64,000 nucleotides of DNA from Corynebacterium hindlerae. GTDB lineage: Bacteria; Actinomycetota; Actinomycetes; Mycobacteriales; Mycobacteriaceae. This document shows, in pieces, positions 7,867 to 17,193 of the stretch (its first letter is position 1; the number at the start of each line of letters is the position of its first letter). Where the stretch lies: the NCBI RefSeq assembly GCF_014117265.1, contig NZ_CP059833.1:620001-684000 (forward strand). Reading direction: 5' to 3'. The translations under genes and the position numbers were made by a program. The notes beneath the pieces are model-generated. The model searched no databases and was not told where the DNA came from. It saw only the letters and a list, made by a program, of their open reading frames with translations.

Positions 7867-8838
7867 ATGATTTCCATCCTCGATCTCGTCCATGTCCGCC
7901 CCGGCATGACCATCCAGTCTGCCATCGCTAACTCGGTTCGCATCGCCCAGGAGGCCGAGCAGTACGGTTTTCACCGCGTCTGGTACGCCGAGCACCACAA
8001 CATGCCGACCATCGCCTCCTCCGCCACCTCGGTCCTGATTGGCCATGTTGCGAACCACACTTCCACGATCCGTTTGGGTTCCGGTGGCGTGATGCTCCCC
8101 AACCACTCCCCACTGGTGATTGCCGAGCAGTTCGGCACCCTAGCCACCATTCACGGCCCCCGCATCGACCTCGGGCTCGGGCGTGCGCCGGGCACGGATC
8201 AGGTGACGCTGCGCGCTTTACGACGCTCCCCTGCTGCCGCGGAACATTTTCCCGCTGATGTAGCTGAACTGCAGTCCTTGCTCGGAGAAGGCCGGTCTAC
8301 CACCGATGTGAATGCGTATCCGGGCCGCGGTACGAACGTGCCACTGTATATCTTGGGCTCGTCATTGTTCGGCGCCGAACTTGCCGCAAAACTGGGGCTA
8401 CCCTATGCCTTTGCCTCGCATTTCGCACCGACGCATCTGAAACAAGCTGCCCATGTGTACCGGGACAACTACCAGCCCTCCGAGGCTCATCCTGAGCCAC
8501 ACTTCATCGCAGCACTGAACGCGATCGTCTCCGACGACCCCAACCAGGCCGTTGCTGAAGCTGAGGAGTCCTTCCGACTGCGGGTAGAAGCCCTGATTGG
8601 GAGGAATCGTAAGTTCAGCGAATCCGATAAGCAGCTGTTGTTGGCATCACCTGCCGCCGAACAGGTGCGGCAAATGTTGCGATACACCGCCGTCGGTAAG
8701 CCTGCCGAGGTAGCGCAGTACTTCCGTGAGTTCGCCGGCGAGGTGCATGCAGACGAACTCATCACTACCCTCGCTGCACCAAGTGTCGAGGGTCAGCTGC
8801 GGACGCTGCGGTTGTTAGGCACCGAATACCGCACGTAG
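7867..8838 (+). CDS. Luciferase-like (LLM class) flavin oxidoreductase
   Basis: 323 residues. It belongs to the bacterial luciferase-like FMN-dependent group (MsnO8/YhbW type). Seen are [14 protein letters not shown] at the N-terminus, the YAEHHNMP motif at ~40, [32 protein letters not shown] at ~55-85, and [13 protein letters not shown] at ~100. These enzymes are flavin monooxygenases or reductases of unknown substrate; no subfamily-specific function can be read. The 3' end overlaps the convergent PiT gene by 24 bp. Confidence 0.88.
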   Translation: MISILDLVHVRPGMTIQSAIANSVRIAQEAEQYGFHRVWYAEHHNMPTIASSATSVLIGHVANHTSTIRLGSGGVMLPNHSPLVIAEQFGTLATIHGPRIDLGLGRAPGTDQVTLRALRRSPAAAEHFPADVAELQSLLGEGRSTTDVNAYPGRGTNVPLYILGSSLFGAELAAKLGLPYAFASHFAPTHLKQAAHVYRDNYQPSEAHPEPHFIAALNAIVSDDPNQAVAEAEESFRLRVEALIGRNRKFSESDKQLLLASPAAEQVRQMLRYTAVGKPAEVAQYFREFAGEVHADELITTLAAPSVEGQLRTLRLLGTEYRT

Positions 8839-10449
8839 GACCACGAAGCCTACGGCGCCGACGACCGCGGACACTGGTATAGTAATGACCCATGCCATCG
8901 CGATTCGGCGCATCAAGCCCCAGTTGGCGGAGCGATTGACCATGCCGACACCCAGAATCGCGCCGATGAGGATGTGGGTGGAGGACACGGGCAGGCCCAA
9001 CAGCGACGCGCCCATCACCACGCCGGCAGCCGAGAGCTCCGCAGAGAAGCCCGACGCCGGGTGCATTTGCGTCAGCCCGGTGCCCACGGTCTGAATCACA
9101 TGGCGCCCGATGAACCACAGGCCCACCACCAGGGAAATACCCGCGGTGATCATCAGTGGCATCGGAACTTCTGCCTTCGCCTGGATCGCATCATGCTTGA
9201 GCACATCCAGGACCGCAGCGAACGGTCCTACGGCGTTGGCGATGTCGTTGGAGCCGTGGGAGAACGCGAACGTCGCCGCGGTGAACACCTGCATCCAAGA
9301 AAACAGGACGAAGGTTGATCGCTCCAAGTCCTTGCCCACCATGGTGCGCGCAAAGATGTAAACAGCCATCCACACCACAGCAGCGACCATCAAGATGATG
9401 CTCAGGTTCCCCATTGTGGTCAAGTGCAGGCCAATGTTTTTCAGCCCCTTGAACAGCATCATCGACGTAATAACCACTGAACCGAACAGTGCCAGAAGCG
9501 GCACGTAGCGGATGAGAGCGCGGTGGGTACCGACCCCCTTTACCTGGGAGTTAATCCGGTGCAGCTGTCGGAAATAATCACTCTCCAGGTCAGAAACCGC
9601 GTAGGTGCCGTTCGAGGTGGTCACCGCATCTCGCGCCATCGCATCATTGACCCGGATAAGCTCATCACCACTGAGACGACTGAGCTTGATTTTTTGTTGT
9701 TCTGCAAGCTGAGTACGCTCCTGGCGGATCTGTTCAATTTTGGCGTTTGCTTTGTCGTTGTACACCAGGATCGTCTTTTTCACCGTTAAGTACAGCGCGT
9801 AGGCCACTAGTCCGCCGAGCGCGGGTGATAGGAACCAGCTGATCACGATATTGCCGATCTCACCCCACTGGACGATCGCCCATGGGCTCATGTCGCCCGT
9901 CGCATCGGAGACGAAGCCGAGAGTCACCGCGGCCCCCACGATGCCGCCCACGATGGAGTGCGTCGTCGACACCGGCCACCCCAGCTTCGTTGCTACCAGG
10001 AGCCACAACGCTGCCCCCAACAGCGCAGCCAACATGATGTAGGCGAAATCCATCGGCTGAAGACTGACACCCTCAAACTTGACGATGCCGGACTTCACCG
10101 TGTCCGTCACATCGCCACCAGCCAGGACCGCACCACCGACTTCAAAGACCGCTGCGATGAGCAAGGCCTGTTTCATCGTCAGCGTGCCGGCCCCCACGGA
10201 GGTGCCAAAGGAATTGGCCACGTCATTGCCGCCAATGTTGAAGGCCATGAAGCAGCCGAAGGCGATGGTAGTTATCAGAAGTACAACGTGGTTTCCCACT
10301 CCGATTTGTCCAGTAGCCCACAGGAAGAGACTCACTACGGTAGCGATGAGCAGACCACCGAAGATTAGGTTGAACCACTTATCGGTGCCGGCATCATCTC
10401 GCACGGGGGCAACGCCGAAATTCTCTAAGGAATCATGGGAAGAAGTCAT
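8815..10449 (-). CDS. pit: PiT-family inorganic phosphate transporter
   Basis: 544 residues, a low-affinity phosphate (metal-phosphate):H+ symporter in the inner membrane. The two inverted PiT signatures are clear: [19 protein letters not shown] (~75) and [17 protein letters not shown] (~405). About ten membrane segments are interrupted by a long charged cytoplasmic loop (~225-300, [18 protein letters not shown]). Start at ATG 10449; only a weak AGG lies upstream. It converges with, and overlaps by 24 bp, the luciferase-like gene, so the two mRNAs have complementary 3' ends. Confidence 0.94.
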   Translation of the reverse strand: MTSSHDSLENFGVAPVRDDAGTDKWFNLIFGGLLIATVVSLFLWATGQIGVGNHVVLLITTIAFGCFMAFNIGGNDVANSFGTSVGAGTLTMKQALLIAAVFEVGGAVLAGGDVTDTVKSGIVKFEGVSLQPMDFAYIMLAALLGAALWLLVATKLGWPVSTTHSIVGGIVGAAVTLGFVSDATGDMSPWAIVQWGEIGNIVISWFLSPALGGLVAYALYLTVKKTILVYNDKANAKIEQIRQERTQLAEQQKIKLSRLSGDELIRVNDAMARDAVTTSNGTYAVSDLESDYFRQLHRINSQVKGVGTHRALIRYVPLLALFGSVVITSMMLFKGLKNIGLHLTTMGNLSIILMVAAVVWMAVYIFARTMVGKDLERSTFVLFSWMQVFTAATFAFSHGSNDIANAVGPFAAVLDVLKHDAIQAKAEVPMPLMITAGISLVVGLWFIGRHVIQTVGTGLTQMHPASGFSAELSAAGVVMGASLLGLPVSSTHILIGAILGVGMVNRSANWGLMRRIAMAWVITIPVSAVVGAVGFVVLRAVFGA

Positions 10450-10644
10450 CGATGCAAGGGCCTATCTAGACAAATTTTCGGTTATCCTCATTGTGCGTCC
10501 AAAGAACGCCTTCTCGCAAAAGACGACGACACGATCTGATACCCCGCAGCTGCTTTGGAAATACCTCACAGACATGGTAAGTTATCACCGTCTCGGCGAG
10601 GGCACCTAATCTGGGCCGTTATCGACGCGATAGTTTTTGAGAAC

Positions 10645-10698
10645 ACGCCTGCGAAAACTCGACGACGACACATTCCGCGAGTTGGCCGCAGGCGTTTT
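10645..10698 (+). terminator. Hairpin with T-run upstream of rplY
   Basis: ACGCCTGCG (10645-10653) pairs with CGCAGGCGT (10687-10695), with an inner AACTCG/CGAGTT pairing, followed by TTTT. It lies 46 nt before the rplY start with no gene upstream on this strand. It may be a terminator or attenuator in the rplY leader, or stop transcripts antisense to the PiT promoter. The rest of 10450-10743 shows only promoter-like AT-rich sequence. Confidence 0.55.
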
Positions 10699-10743
10699 GC
10701 TTGTCATGCGGCCTTCACACAATGAACTTTAAGGAGGCTGAAT

Positions 10744-11382
10744 ATGTCCAACCAGGCTATCTCCCTGGACGCAACCCCACGTAAGGAATTCGGCAAGGGC
10801 TTCGCACGTCGTGCACGCAAGGCCGGCCTGATCCCTACCGTCATCTACGCTAACGGCTTCGAGCCAGTTCACATCAACGTGAACCGCATCGAGTTCACCA
10901 AGATCGTCCGTAACCACGGCGTGAACGCTGTTGTGTCCGTGAACATCGAGGGCGAGAAGCAGCTCGCCATGATCAAGCACGTTGACCAGAACGTTCTGAC
11001 CTGGGAGATCGATCACGCTGACCTGCTCGCCATCAAGAAGGGCGAGACCGTTGAGGTTGAGGTTCCAGTTGTTGCAGAAGGCACCCCTGGCCCAGGCACC
11101 ATGGTCATGCAGGAGACCGACACCATCCGCATCCTCGCAGACGTCATGTCCATCCCTGAAGAGATCACCATCTCCATCGAGGGCAAGACCGTGGGCGAGC
11201 AGATCACCGCTGCCGACATCGAGCTGCCTGCAGGCGCTGAGCTTGTCGACGAGCCAGAGCTGCTCATGATCAACTTCGTTGCCCCAGAAGACAATGAAGC
11301 TGAAGCCGATGAGGCTGCTGCTGAGGCCGGCGTTGTTGAAGACGCCCCAGAAGCTCCAGAAGCTGAGGAAACCGAAGAATAA
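10744..11382 (+). CDS. rplY: 50S ribosomal protein L25 (CTC form)
   Basis: 212 residues. It binds 5S rRNA in the 50S subunit. The N-terminal L25 domain (DATPRKEFGKGFARRARKAGLIPTVIY...) is followed by a TL5/CTC beta domain (~95-185) and a Glu/Ala-rich acidic tail typical of actinobacterial versions. A strong AAGGAGG lies 7 nt before the ATG. I expect pth next to rplY in actinobacteria; here an aromatic catabolic island of ~22 kb separates them. Confidence 0.97.
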   Translation: MSNQAISLDATPRKEFGKGFARRARKAGLIPTVIYANGFEPVHINVNRIEFTKIVRNHGVNAVVSVNIEGEKQLAMIKHVDQNVLTWEIDHADLLAIKKGETVEVEVPVVAEGTPGPGTMVMQETDTIRILADVMSIPEEITISIEGKTVGEQITAADIELPAGAELVDEPELLMINFVAPEDNEAEADEAAAEAGVVEDAPEAPEAEETEE

Positions 11383-11397
11383 TTCTTCACAGCGTAA

Positions 11398-11432
11398 ATG
11401 CCGGGAGGGTGACCACCTTCCCGGTATTTTTG
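11398..11432 (+). terminator. rplY terminator
   Basis: The stem ATGCCGGGAGGGTG / CACCTTCCCGGTAT (one mismatch region) is followed by TTTTTG, 16 nt after the rplY stop. Confidence 0.85.
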
Positions 11433-11440
11433 TTTTTGTT

Positions 11441-11482
11441 ACCCGATAGGGTTTTGTTCTGAGGATCTAATCCCTACGCCTT
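11441..11482 (+). repeat. ACCCGATAGGG / TAATCCCTACGCC repeat, copy 1
   Basis: Contains ACCCGATAGGGTTTTGTT and, 4 nt later, GGATCTAATCCCTACGCCTT. Both sub-motifs recur at 44050-44144, the second in inverted orientation. TAGGGTTT and AATCCCTA can pair into a hairpin. A related CCCTAATCCCTATCC lies at ~11539-11552, overlapping the 3' end of mhpA. This marks the left edge of the aromatic island. Confidence 0.5.
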
Positions 11483-12701
11483 CCCTAACCATTCACTGCG
11501 GTGAACGCGTTAAATAAGCGTAGTTTTTCCTCACGCGACCCTAATCCCTATCCAGTTAAGGATCCGGCCTCACGCACAGCGCGCCAGGCTTGTGACAACT
11601 GGGCGTTCAGAGCAACGGCGGCTACGAACTTGTCTGGGCGTAGGATCACAGATCCCACACCAGTCTGGTCGAACCATTCTTTGAGCTCTCCCGTGATGTC
11701 GCAGACCACCACTGTTCCTTCCGCGCAATGGGTTTTTGCCCAGTCGTATTGGGAAGGGGACACCACGCAAACCGGTTGTAGCAACGTACAGTCAGCATCG
11801 CGGAGGAATCGCTGGGGATCCATCCCCCAAGTGAGCACAGCGAAACGCTCTCCTAGCACGGTATCGAGGAGCCGCGGTTCTGGTGCCGCGACTTGGGGTT
11901 GAATGAACATTCGACCCACTGCGCTCTCTTTAGGTTGCGCATTCTTGAAGGGGATGAGCAGCGCGTCTTTCACAGAAAGTTTCGCACGGGCAGTACCTGG
12001 GGTCAGCGAAAGATGGTCGGCCACCACTCCCCTCTGGTACCGTGGCATCGGCTTGAATTTCATGTCCGCGAAGTACTCGCGGGTCGCCGAGGATTTGTTC
12101 ACCACCCAAGAAACTGCGTCTCGGGCGCCAGCCAGCACGGGGTTCGTTGGCTTGATGATATTCCCCAGGGTGAGCGAAAGATCGATCATTGCCTTCGCAT
12201 GGTCGCGACGCTCTAGGTCGTAGGTGTCCGACAATTCTTGCCGGGCCAGGCCTCGGACCACGAGGGATAGCTTCCACGCCAGGTTGGTGGCGTCACGGAC
12301 ACCGGAGTTGAACCCCTGCCCCATCCACACAGGCATGAGATGGGCTGCGTCGCCCGCAATCAGGACGCGCCCTTTACGGAACGTCGAAGCGATGCGCCCG
12401 TGGTGGGTGAACACGCGACGCCGAATGACGTCCAGTGAAGTATTGGGGGGAAGATGATCTCCTAGCAGCTTGGTGACAAAATCATCGTCTTCAACGATCT
12501 CACTCGGCTCATCATCGAAGAGCATGAATTCAAATCGGCGCACACCGCGTGGCAGTCCAATGGGCACATATGGCCGCTTCGGATCAGCCCCCAGATAGAC
12601 GTTTGGCATACCGAGCGGATCATTGTCCACATCGATGACCACCCACCGAGTGGAGGGAGACACCCCGTCAAACTGCGCCCCGATCCATTTGCGAGTAAAA
12701 G

Positions 12702-14153
12702 GGCTCTTCCGGTTTCAGAGTGCGTAGCTGACCATGGGGTGGGGTTCGGGGTGGCACAACATATAGGGGTCCTGGCCGGTACAAGATGAGAGTTGCGAAG
12801 TTTCCATCCAACCGAACCAGGACCCTACTGTGCAGCCTACTACTGGCAACCTCGTCGCCGACACCATCTGCCGCACCGCAGAAATCGGCCTCACGATCAC
12901 CGGAGCCGCCGACGCCGGAAACATCACCATCATCGACGCCACCCCGGTGGCCGTGAACCACACCTGCCCGGACTGCGGGCACCCCGGGAAGCTGAGGGAT
13001 CACACCCTGCGCCGGCTCGTTGATCTTCCCGTCGTCGGGTTCCCCACCCGCCTGGACGTCCGCGTCCCCCGCTTTCTGTGCACAGAGCCCTTCTGCTCTA
13101 GGAAGATCTTCCAGGCATCCCTGGCCTGCGCGGATGACGGATCCAAGCTCACCCACCGAGTCACCCGCTGGATCCTCCAGCGCCTCGCCATTGACCGGAT
13201 GAGTGTGTCTGCCACCGCCAAAGTACTCGGTATCGGCTGGGACCTGGTCAACCAGGTCGCACTCGATGCCTGCCGCCAGCTCGTCTACGACGACCCGCAC
13301 CACCTCGACGGCGTGCGCATCCTCGGAGTCGATGAGCACGTCTGGAAACACACCCGAGGTCAGCCCTCGAACCTGGTGACCATCCTCGTGGACCTCACCC
13401 CACTGGTCGACGGCCGCGGGCCCGCCCGACTACTGGACATGCGACCGGGGCGGTCCGCGGACGTGCTGCGCGGGTGGCTGCAGGAACGCGACCCCGGCTT
13501 CCGTCGCCAAGTGCAGGTGGTGACCATGGACGGCTTCACCGGTTATGCCACCGCAGTCGAAGAGCAACTACCACAGGCAAATAAAGTCATGGACCCTTTC
13601 CATGTGGTGCATCTGGCGGCTGACAAACTCACCGGGTGCCGGCAACGACTCCAACGAGAGACCACCGGACGCCGCGGACGCAAAGATGATCCGCTGTATA
13701 AGTACCGTCGCACCCTGTTGACCAGGACGAACTACCTCACCGAGCGGCAGAAACAACGCCTGGACATGCTGTGGGCCACCGACGATGACTACGTGGCACT
13801 CGAGGTCACCTGGATGTTCTACCAGGACCTGATCACAGCATACGGGCACCCGCAGAAATCAGAAGGCAAGAAGTTGATGGAACGGATCATCACCACCCTG
13901 CGCAAAGGCTTGCCGAAAGGTCTGGAGGAGCTGGCTCAACTCGGGAGAACCCTGTGGCGTCGGCGGGAAGATGTGCTCGCCTACTTCGATATCGGGGCGT
14001 CCAACGGGCCGGTCGAGGCCATCAACGGCAGGCTCGAGCACCTACGGGGGATCGCCCTGGGATTCCGAAACCTCAACCACTACATCTTGCGGTGCCTGAT
14101 CCACTCCGGACAACTACAGGACAAGATCAACGCACTCTAAAACCGGAAGAGCC
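12702..14153 (+). mobile_element. ISL3-family insertion sequence, IS31831-like
   Basis: A 1452-bp element bounded by near-perfect 24-bp inverted repeats beginning GGCTCTTCCGGTTT (12702-12725 and 14130-14153, one mismatch noted). It is flanked by a perfect 8-bp target duplication AGTAAAAG at 12694-12701 and 14154-14161. Length, 24-bp ends, 8-bp duplication and a 436-residue transposase match what is known of C. glutamicum IS31831/ISCgl1. It has an intact transposase and inserted opposite to the mhpA reading direction. Confidence 0.96.
12830..14140 (+). CDS. tnp: ISL3-family transposase
   Basis: 436 residues, full length. An N-terminal zinc-binding region (CPDCGHPG ~45, then CTEPFCSRK) precedes a helix-turn-helix-like stretch. 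The DDE transposase core follows: VRILGVDEHVWK (first Asp), VVTMDGFTGY (second Asp) and GASNGPVEAINGRLEHLRG (Glu region). It catalyses movement of the surrounding IS. The start is a GTG at 12830, and the stop lies within the right inverted repeat. The frame is intact, so the element may still be active. Confidence 0.96.
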   Translation: MQPTTGNLVADTICRTAEIGLTITGAADAGNITIIDATPVAVNHTCPDCGHPGKLRDHTLRRLVDLPVVGFPTRLDVRVPRFLCTEPFCSRKIFQASLACADDGSKLTHRVTRWILQRLAIDRMSVSATAKVLGIGWDLVNQVALDACRQLVYDDPHHLDGVRILGVDEHVWKHTRGQPSNLVTILVDLTPLVDGRGPARLLDMRPGRSADVLRGWLQERDPGFRRQVQVVTMDGFTGYATAVEEQLPQANKVMDPFHVVHLAADKLTGCRQRLQRETTGRRGRKDDPLYKYRRTLLTRTNYLTERQKQRLDMLWATDDDYVALEVTWMFYQDLITAYGHPQKSEGKKLMERIITTLRKGLPKGLEELAQLGRTLWRRREDVLAYFDIGASNGPVEAINGRLEHLRGIALGFRNLNHYILRCLIHSGQLQDKINAL

Positions 14154-14660
14154 AGTAAAAGACCGACCACCTTCGCAGCCCACAACAAACCGACCAACCA
14201 AGTCTTCTTTCGTACCATCTGCACGCTGACTCGTGACGACTACGCTATCTTCCTCTTCCCGGATCCCCACCAGTTCTGTCCCGAAAGTCAGACTCACGCT
14301 GTCAAAGCGGTCCAAGTTTTTCATCAACTGCTCGTCGATAAGCGGCTGCAAAAAGCCCAGCTTGCGTGGCCACCCGAGTGGGGTACCTTTCGGGTCGTTA
14401 GCCATAATGACATCGCCATGTCCGTTGACCAGTCTCATCTTGTGGTTCGGGACCACAAAGGGTTCAATGCTATCTACAACGTCGATGCTTTGGAATGTAC
14501 GCATCGATTCATCATCGAGGCCGACGCCCCGTGGATAGTCAATGAGAGTATCTCGCTGTTCAATCACTCGGGTAGCTACGCCGAATTTCCCCAGCAAGTT
14601 GGCAAGCACCAACCCCGTCGGACCGGCTCCGATGATGATGACGTCGTACATGGTTAGCCC

Positions 14661-16055
14661 CTAGGCCTTAAACACGGAGGTCTCTTCGAAGCGCTCCGCA
14701 TGAGTTTCAGTATGTGCGGTTTCCTTGGAGAAGTAGATGGCCAAGGAGCTGATGACGAAGAGGACAGAACCATAAATCACGATTGGAGTGAGTCCGGATT
14801 CTGCAGAGACCAGGCGATTTGCCACCAGCGGTGCCGTACCTGCACCGAGGATAGAACCGAGCTGGAAGGTCATTCCGGAGCCGGTGTAGCGGTGAGCTGC
14901 ATCAAACTTCTCAGATAGGAATGCACCGATCGGGCCGTACTGTGCTGGCTGAACTACGCACACCATCAAGATCATTCCGATCCAAATGAGCAGTGGCTTG
15001 CCGGTTTCAATCAGACTCGTGACACCCCACAGCCCTGCGATCGAGACCATGCCACCAGCGATCATCACTCGACGACGTCCATACACGTCCGACAACGCCG
15101 CGATCGCCGGCATCACAAAAATCGCGATGATGGAGCCGATGGTGACCATCATTAGGCCATCTGCGCGGTCAATCGGATTCTCCGTCCCCGCAGTTGACTT
15201 TACGATGTAAGGAACCATAAAGGTGCCCTGGAGTCCCTGCATGAACAGACCAGCCATCGCAGCCAACGAACCCAAGACAATCTCGGTAGGAGAATCCTTG
15301 AGCATCTTCATCAGCGGGACACCAGTTTGCACATTGCCTTGTTTGCGTGCCTGCTCGAACTCAGGGGACTCACTGACCTGGGAGCGCAGGTACAGGCCGA
15401 ACACTACAATTCCCGCGGAGAGTAGGAACGGAACACGCCAGCCCCAGTCAGTAACAAAGTACGAGCTAGGATCTGCAAAGCTATCTCCAGAAATGTTTGA
15501 GAATAACGCCAACGTGAGCGTGGACAGCACCGCACCGGCAGGGCCACCAGCGATAGCGAAGGACGCACCTAATCCCTTGCTTTCCCGCTTGGAATGTTCC
15601 ATCGCCATAAGCGTTGCGCCTGCCCACTCACCGCCAACAGCAACGCCTTGAACCGTGCGTAGCACCACCAGAATGATCGGTGCTGCGACACCAATGTGGT
15701 TTGCTGAGGGCAGGAGGCCGATACAGACCGAAACGATGCCCATGGTCAGCAGAGTGACAATTAGGACGTTCTTACGCCCATATTTATCGCCAAAGTGACC
15801 GAATGCCATGGAACCGATTGGTCGGGAGATGTACCCAATGAGGAGAATGATGAAGGATAGCGTGGTTCCCATTGCTGGGCTGAGGTTGCCGAAGAACAAC
15901 GAGGGAAAGACCAGTCCGGCGGCTGCTGCGTACAGCAAGAAGTCGTAGTATTCCACGGCGCTGCCGAGAAAGCTCGAAAGTTGAGCTTTCCGACGCAACG
16001 TCGGATCCTTGCTTTCCGCAACCGGTTCCTGGCTATGAGTCAAAGTATTAGTCAT
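14661..16055 (-). CDS. MHS-family (MFS) aromatic/organic acid:H+ symporter
   Basis: 464 residues, 12 membrane segments. Features of the metabolite:H+ symporter (ShiA/KgtP/ProP-type) branch are SFLGSAVEYYDFLLYAAAAG at TM1, then the motif A loop FGHFGDKYGRKN (~100) and the GVAVGGEWAGA motif (~150). It probably imports the aromatic acid degraded by this island (phenylpropionate or hydroxyphenylpropionate); that is inferred from position. mhpA follows 9 nt downstream. A GTTCC-N7-GAAAC site lies ~90 bp upstream, so the pair forms one unit of the regulon. Confidence 0.88.
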   Translation of the reverse strand: MTNTLTHSQEPVAESKDPTLRRKAQLSSFLGSAVEYYDFLLYAAAAGLVFPSLFFGNLSPAMGTTLSFIILLIGYISRPIGSMAFGHFGDKYGRKNVLIVTLLTMGIVSVCIGLLPSANHIGVAAPIILVVLRTVQGVAVGGEWAGATLMAMEHSKRESKGLGASFAIAGGPAGAVLSTLTLALFSNISGDSFADPSSYFVTDWGWRVPFLLSAGIVVFGLYLRSQVSESPEFEQARKQGNVQTGVPLMKMLKDSPTEIVLGSLAAMAGLFMQGLQGTFMVPYIVKSTAGTENPIDRADGLMMVTIGSIIAIFVMPAIAALSDVYGRRRVMIAGGMVSIAGLWGVTSLIETGKPLLIWIGMILMVCVVQPAQYGPIGAFLSEKFDAAHRYTGSGMTFQLGSILGAGTAPLVANRLVSAESGLTPIVIYGSVLFVISSLAIYFSKETAHTETHAERFEETSVFKA

Positions 16056-16137
16056 CGGGACCTTACTCTCTATGCGATGTGACTTAACATACAGCGGTTC
16101 CTAAAGAGTAAGACAGAACACATCTTTAATTGCAGTG

Positions 16138-16158
16138 GTGTTCCGTTCCCCGAAACAC
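16138..16158. promoter_or_regulatory. Aromatic-regulon operator, site 1 (MHS transporter-mhpA)
   Basis: GTGTTCC and GAAACAC arms (core GTTCC-N7-GAAAC at 16140-16156, one mismatch from the other four sites). The centre is ~93 bp upstream of the transporter start. Probable binding site of the IclR-type regulator at 28623. Confidence 0.65.
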
Positions 16159-16199
16159 ACCACCATTGACCTGCGAAAACATTGGGATTCCTGGCCAAT

Positions 16200-16236
16200 A
16201 AAAATGGGGCCACGCCCGCTGGCGCAGCCCCATATT
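16200..16236 (-). terminator. mhpC terminator
   Basis: On the minus strand, ATGGGGC pairs with GCCCCAT with an inner GCGCC/GGGCG stem, followed by TTTTATT. It lies just after the mhpC stop and upstream of operator site 1, so mhpC and the transporter are separate units. Confidence 0.78.
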
Positions 16237-16245
16237 CTTGTGCGA

Positions 16246-17094
16246 TTACATGTGGCGTTCGAGCCACTTCCCTACCACTTCATTGAATTCTTCTGCTCGC
16301 TCCACCTGAGACCAGTGGCCACATTGCGAGAAAATGTGTGCATCAGCGTGTGGCACAACGTTGAGGATGTCCCAGGTACGAGACACTGGGATCACGCGAT
16401 CCTGTACGCCGTGGATAAGCAAGACGGGGATGTCGAGCTTGGCCAAGACGTCGAAGTCGAGAGGCAGTTCGTTGCGGTCGCGGTCACGAGCAGCGACCAC
16501 TTCCTTGAGCCGATCCGACGCGGTGTCATTGAGCGCGGATTCGTAGCGCAGCTGCACCAACTCGTCGGAAATCAGGTCATGATCGACAACGAACAGCTCC
16601 AGGGTATCCCGGATGCCTTCCGGGGTGAGGTTCGGGTTTGAGTGCCCCTTCAGTGCCCCGGTGAGCTTTGCGCCACCGGTACCCATGGAGACGATGCCCA
16701 GCAGGCGATCCGGGTAGTCAATAGCAAATTGGAAGGCCAGCCAGCCGCCGAGGGAGTTGCCAACGATCCAGGTCTTTTCGATGCCCAGCGCGTCCAAAAC
16801 GCGCACTGCGTGGCGAACCCACTCTTTAATACCGTACTTGGTCCCTTCTGCGACAACGGTCTGGCCGTAGCCGACGGAGTCAATCGCAATGCAGCGACCA
16901 TAGTTTGCTAGTTCAGGGAGGTTGAGCCACCAGTTGGCAGCAGCGGTGACGCCAGTACCAGAGCCGTGGAGGAACAGGATAGGTGCACCCTCGCCCAGCT
17001 CGTGGTAGTGCGTGATTTCACCTTCAGCGGTTTCCAGCCATTTGTCTTCCAAATCGAAGAAGTCATCGGTGCGGTAATCAGGGATCTGAGCCAT
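16246..17094 (-). CDS. mhpC: Meta-cleavage product hydrolase (2-hydroxy-6-oxonona-2,4-dienedioate hydrolase type)
   Basis: 282 residues, alpha/beta hydrolase fold of the MhpC/BphD group (E. coli MhpC is ~288). It hydrolyses the C-C bond of the ring-fission product to 2-hydroxypenta-2,4-dienoate plus succinate. Visible: oxyanion region LFLHGSGTG (~40), nucleophile Ser in VGNSLGGW (~115), Asp in HGVQDRVIP (~230) and His in SQCGHWSQVE (~258). A perfect GTTCC-N7-GGAAC site is centred 87 bp upstream and a terminator follows, so it appears monocistronic. The mhpD, mhpF and mhpE products would take the dienoate further. Confidence 0.9.
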   Translation of the reverse strand: MAQIPDYRTDDFFDLEDKWLETAEGEITHYHELGEGAPILFLHGSGTGVTAAANWWLNLPELANYGRCIAIDSVGYGQTVVAEGTKYGIKEWVRHAVRVLDALGIEKTWIVGNSLGGWLAFQFAIDYPDRLLGIVSMGTGGAKLTGALKGHSNPNLTPEGIRDTLELFVVDHDLISDELVQLRYESALNDTASDRLKEVVAARDRDRNELPLDFDVLAKLDIPVLLIHGVQDRVIPVSRTWDILNVVPHADAHIFSQCGHWSQVERAEEFNEVVGKWLERHM

Positions 17095-17172
17095 TTTTCT
17101 TCCTCACTTCACTGTCACTTAGCAGATCGTTGTTGCCATTGTTCCCCCTTCAAAGAAACAACGGGGGAATGC

Positions 17173-17189
17173 GTTCCACCTGACGGAAC
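17173..17189. promoter_or_regulatory. Aromatic-regulon operator, site 2 (mhpC)
   Basis: A perfect palindrome GTTCC-ACCTGAC-GGAAC, centred 87 bp upstream of the mhpC start. Confidence 0.72.
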
Positions 17190-17193
17190 ACTG

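Larger units (their letters stand above)
11548..14651 (-). pseudogene. mhpA: 3-(3-hydroxyphenyl)propionate hydroxylase MhpA, disrupted by an IS
   Basis: MhpA is an FAD/NADH aromatic hydroxylase that converts 3-(3-hydroxyphenyl)propionate to the 2,3-dihydroxy compound. The N-terminal part (14651 down to 14154) has the FAD fold IIIGAGPTGLVLANLLGKFG and ends VGCEGGRSFT. The C-terminal part (12701 down to 11548) continues RKWIGAQFDGVSPSTRWVVID and contains the second FAD motif VLIAGDAAHLMPVWMGQGFN. Deleting the IS and one copy of the 8-bp duplication restores a single frame of ~550 codons, normal for the family. The gene therefore appears recently inactivated. It is the second gene after the MHS transporter (9 nt). 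Confidence 0.93.

Noticed and set aside
12668..13351. A 227-codon minus-strand frame inside the IS
   Set aside because: Antisense of the transposase; the apparent linkage to mhpA sequence is only a shared strand across the left inverted repeat.
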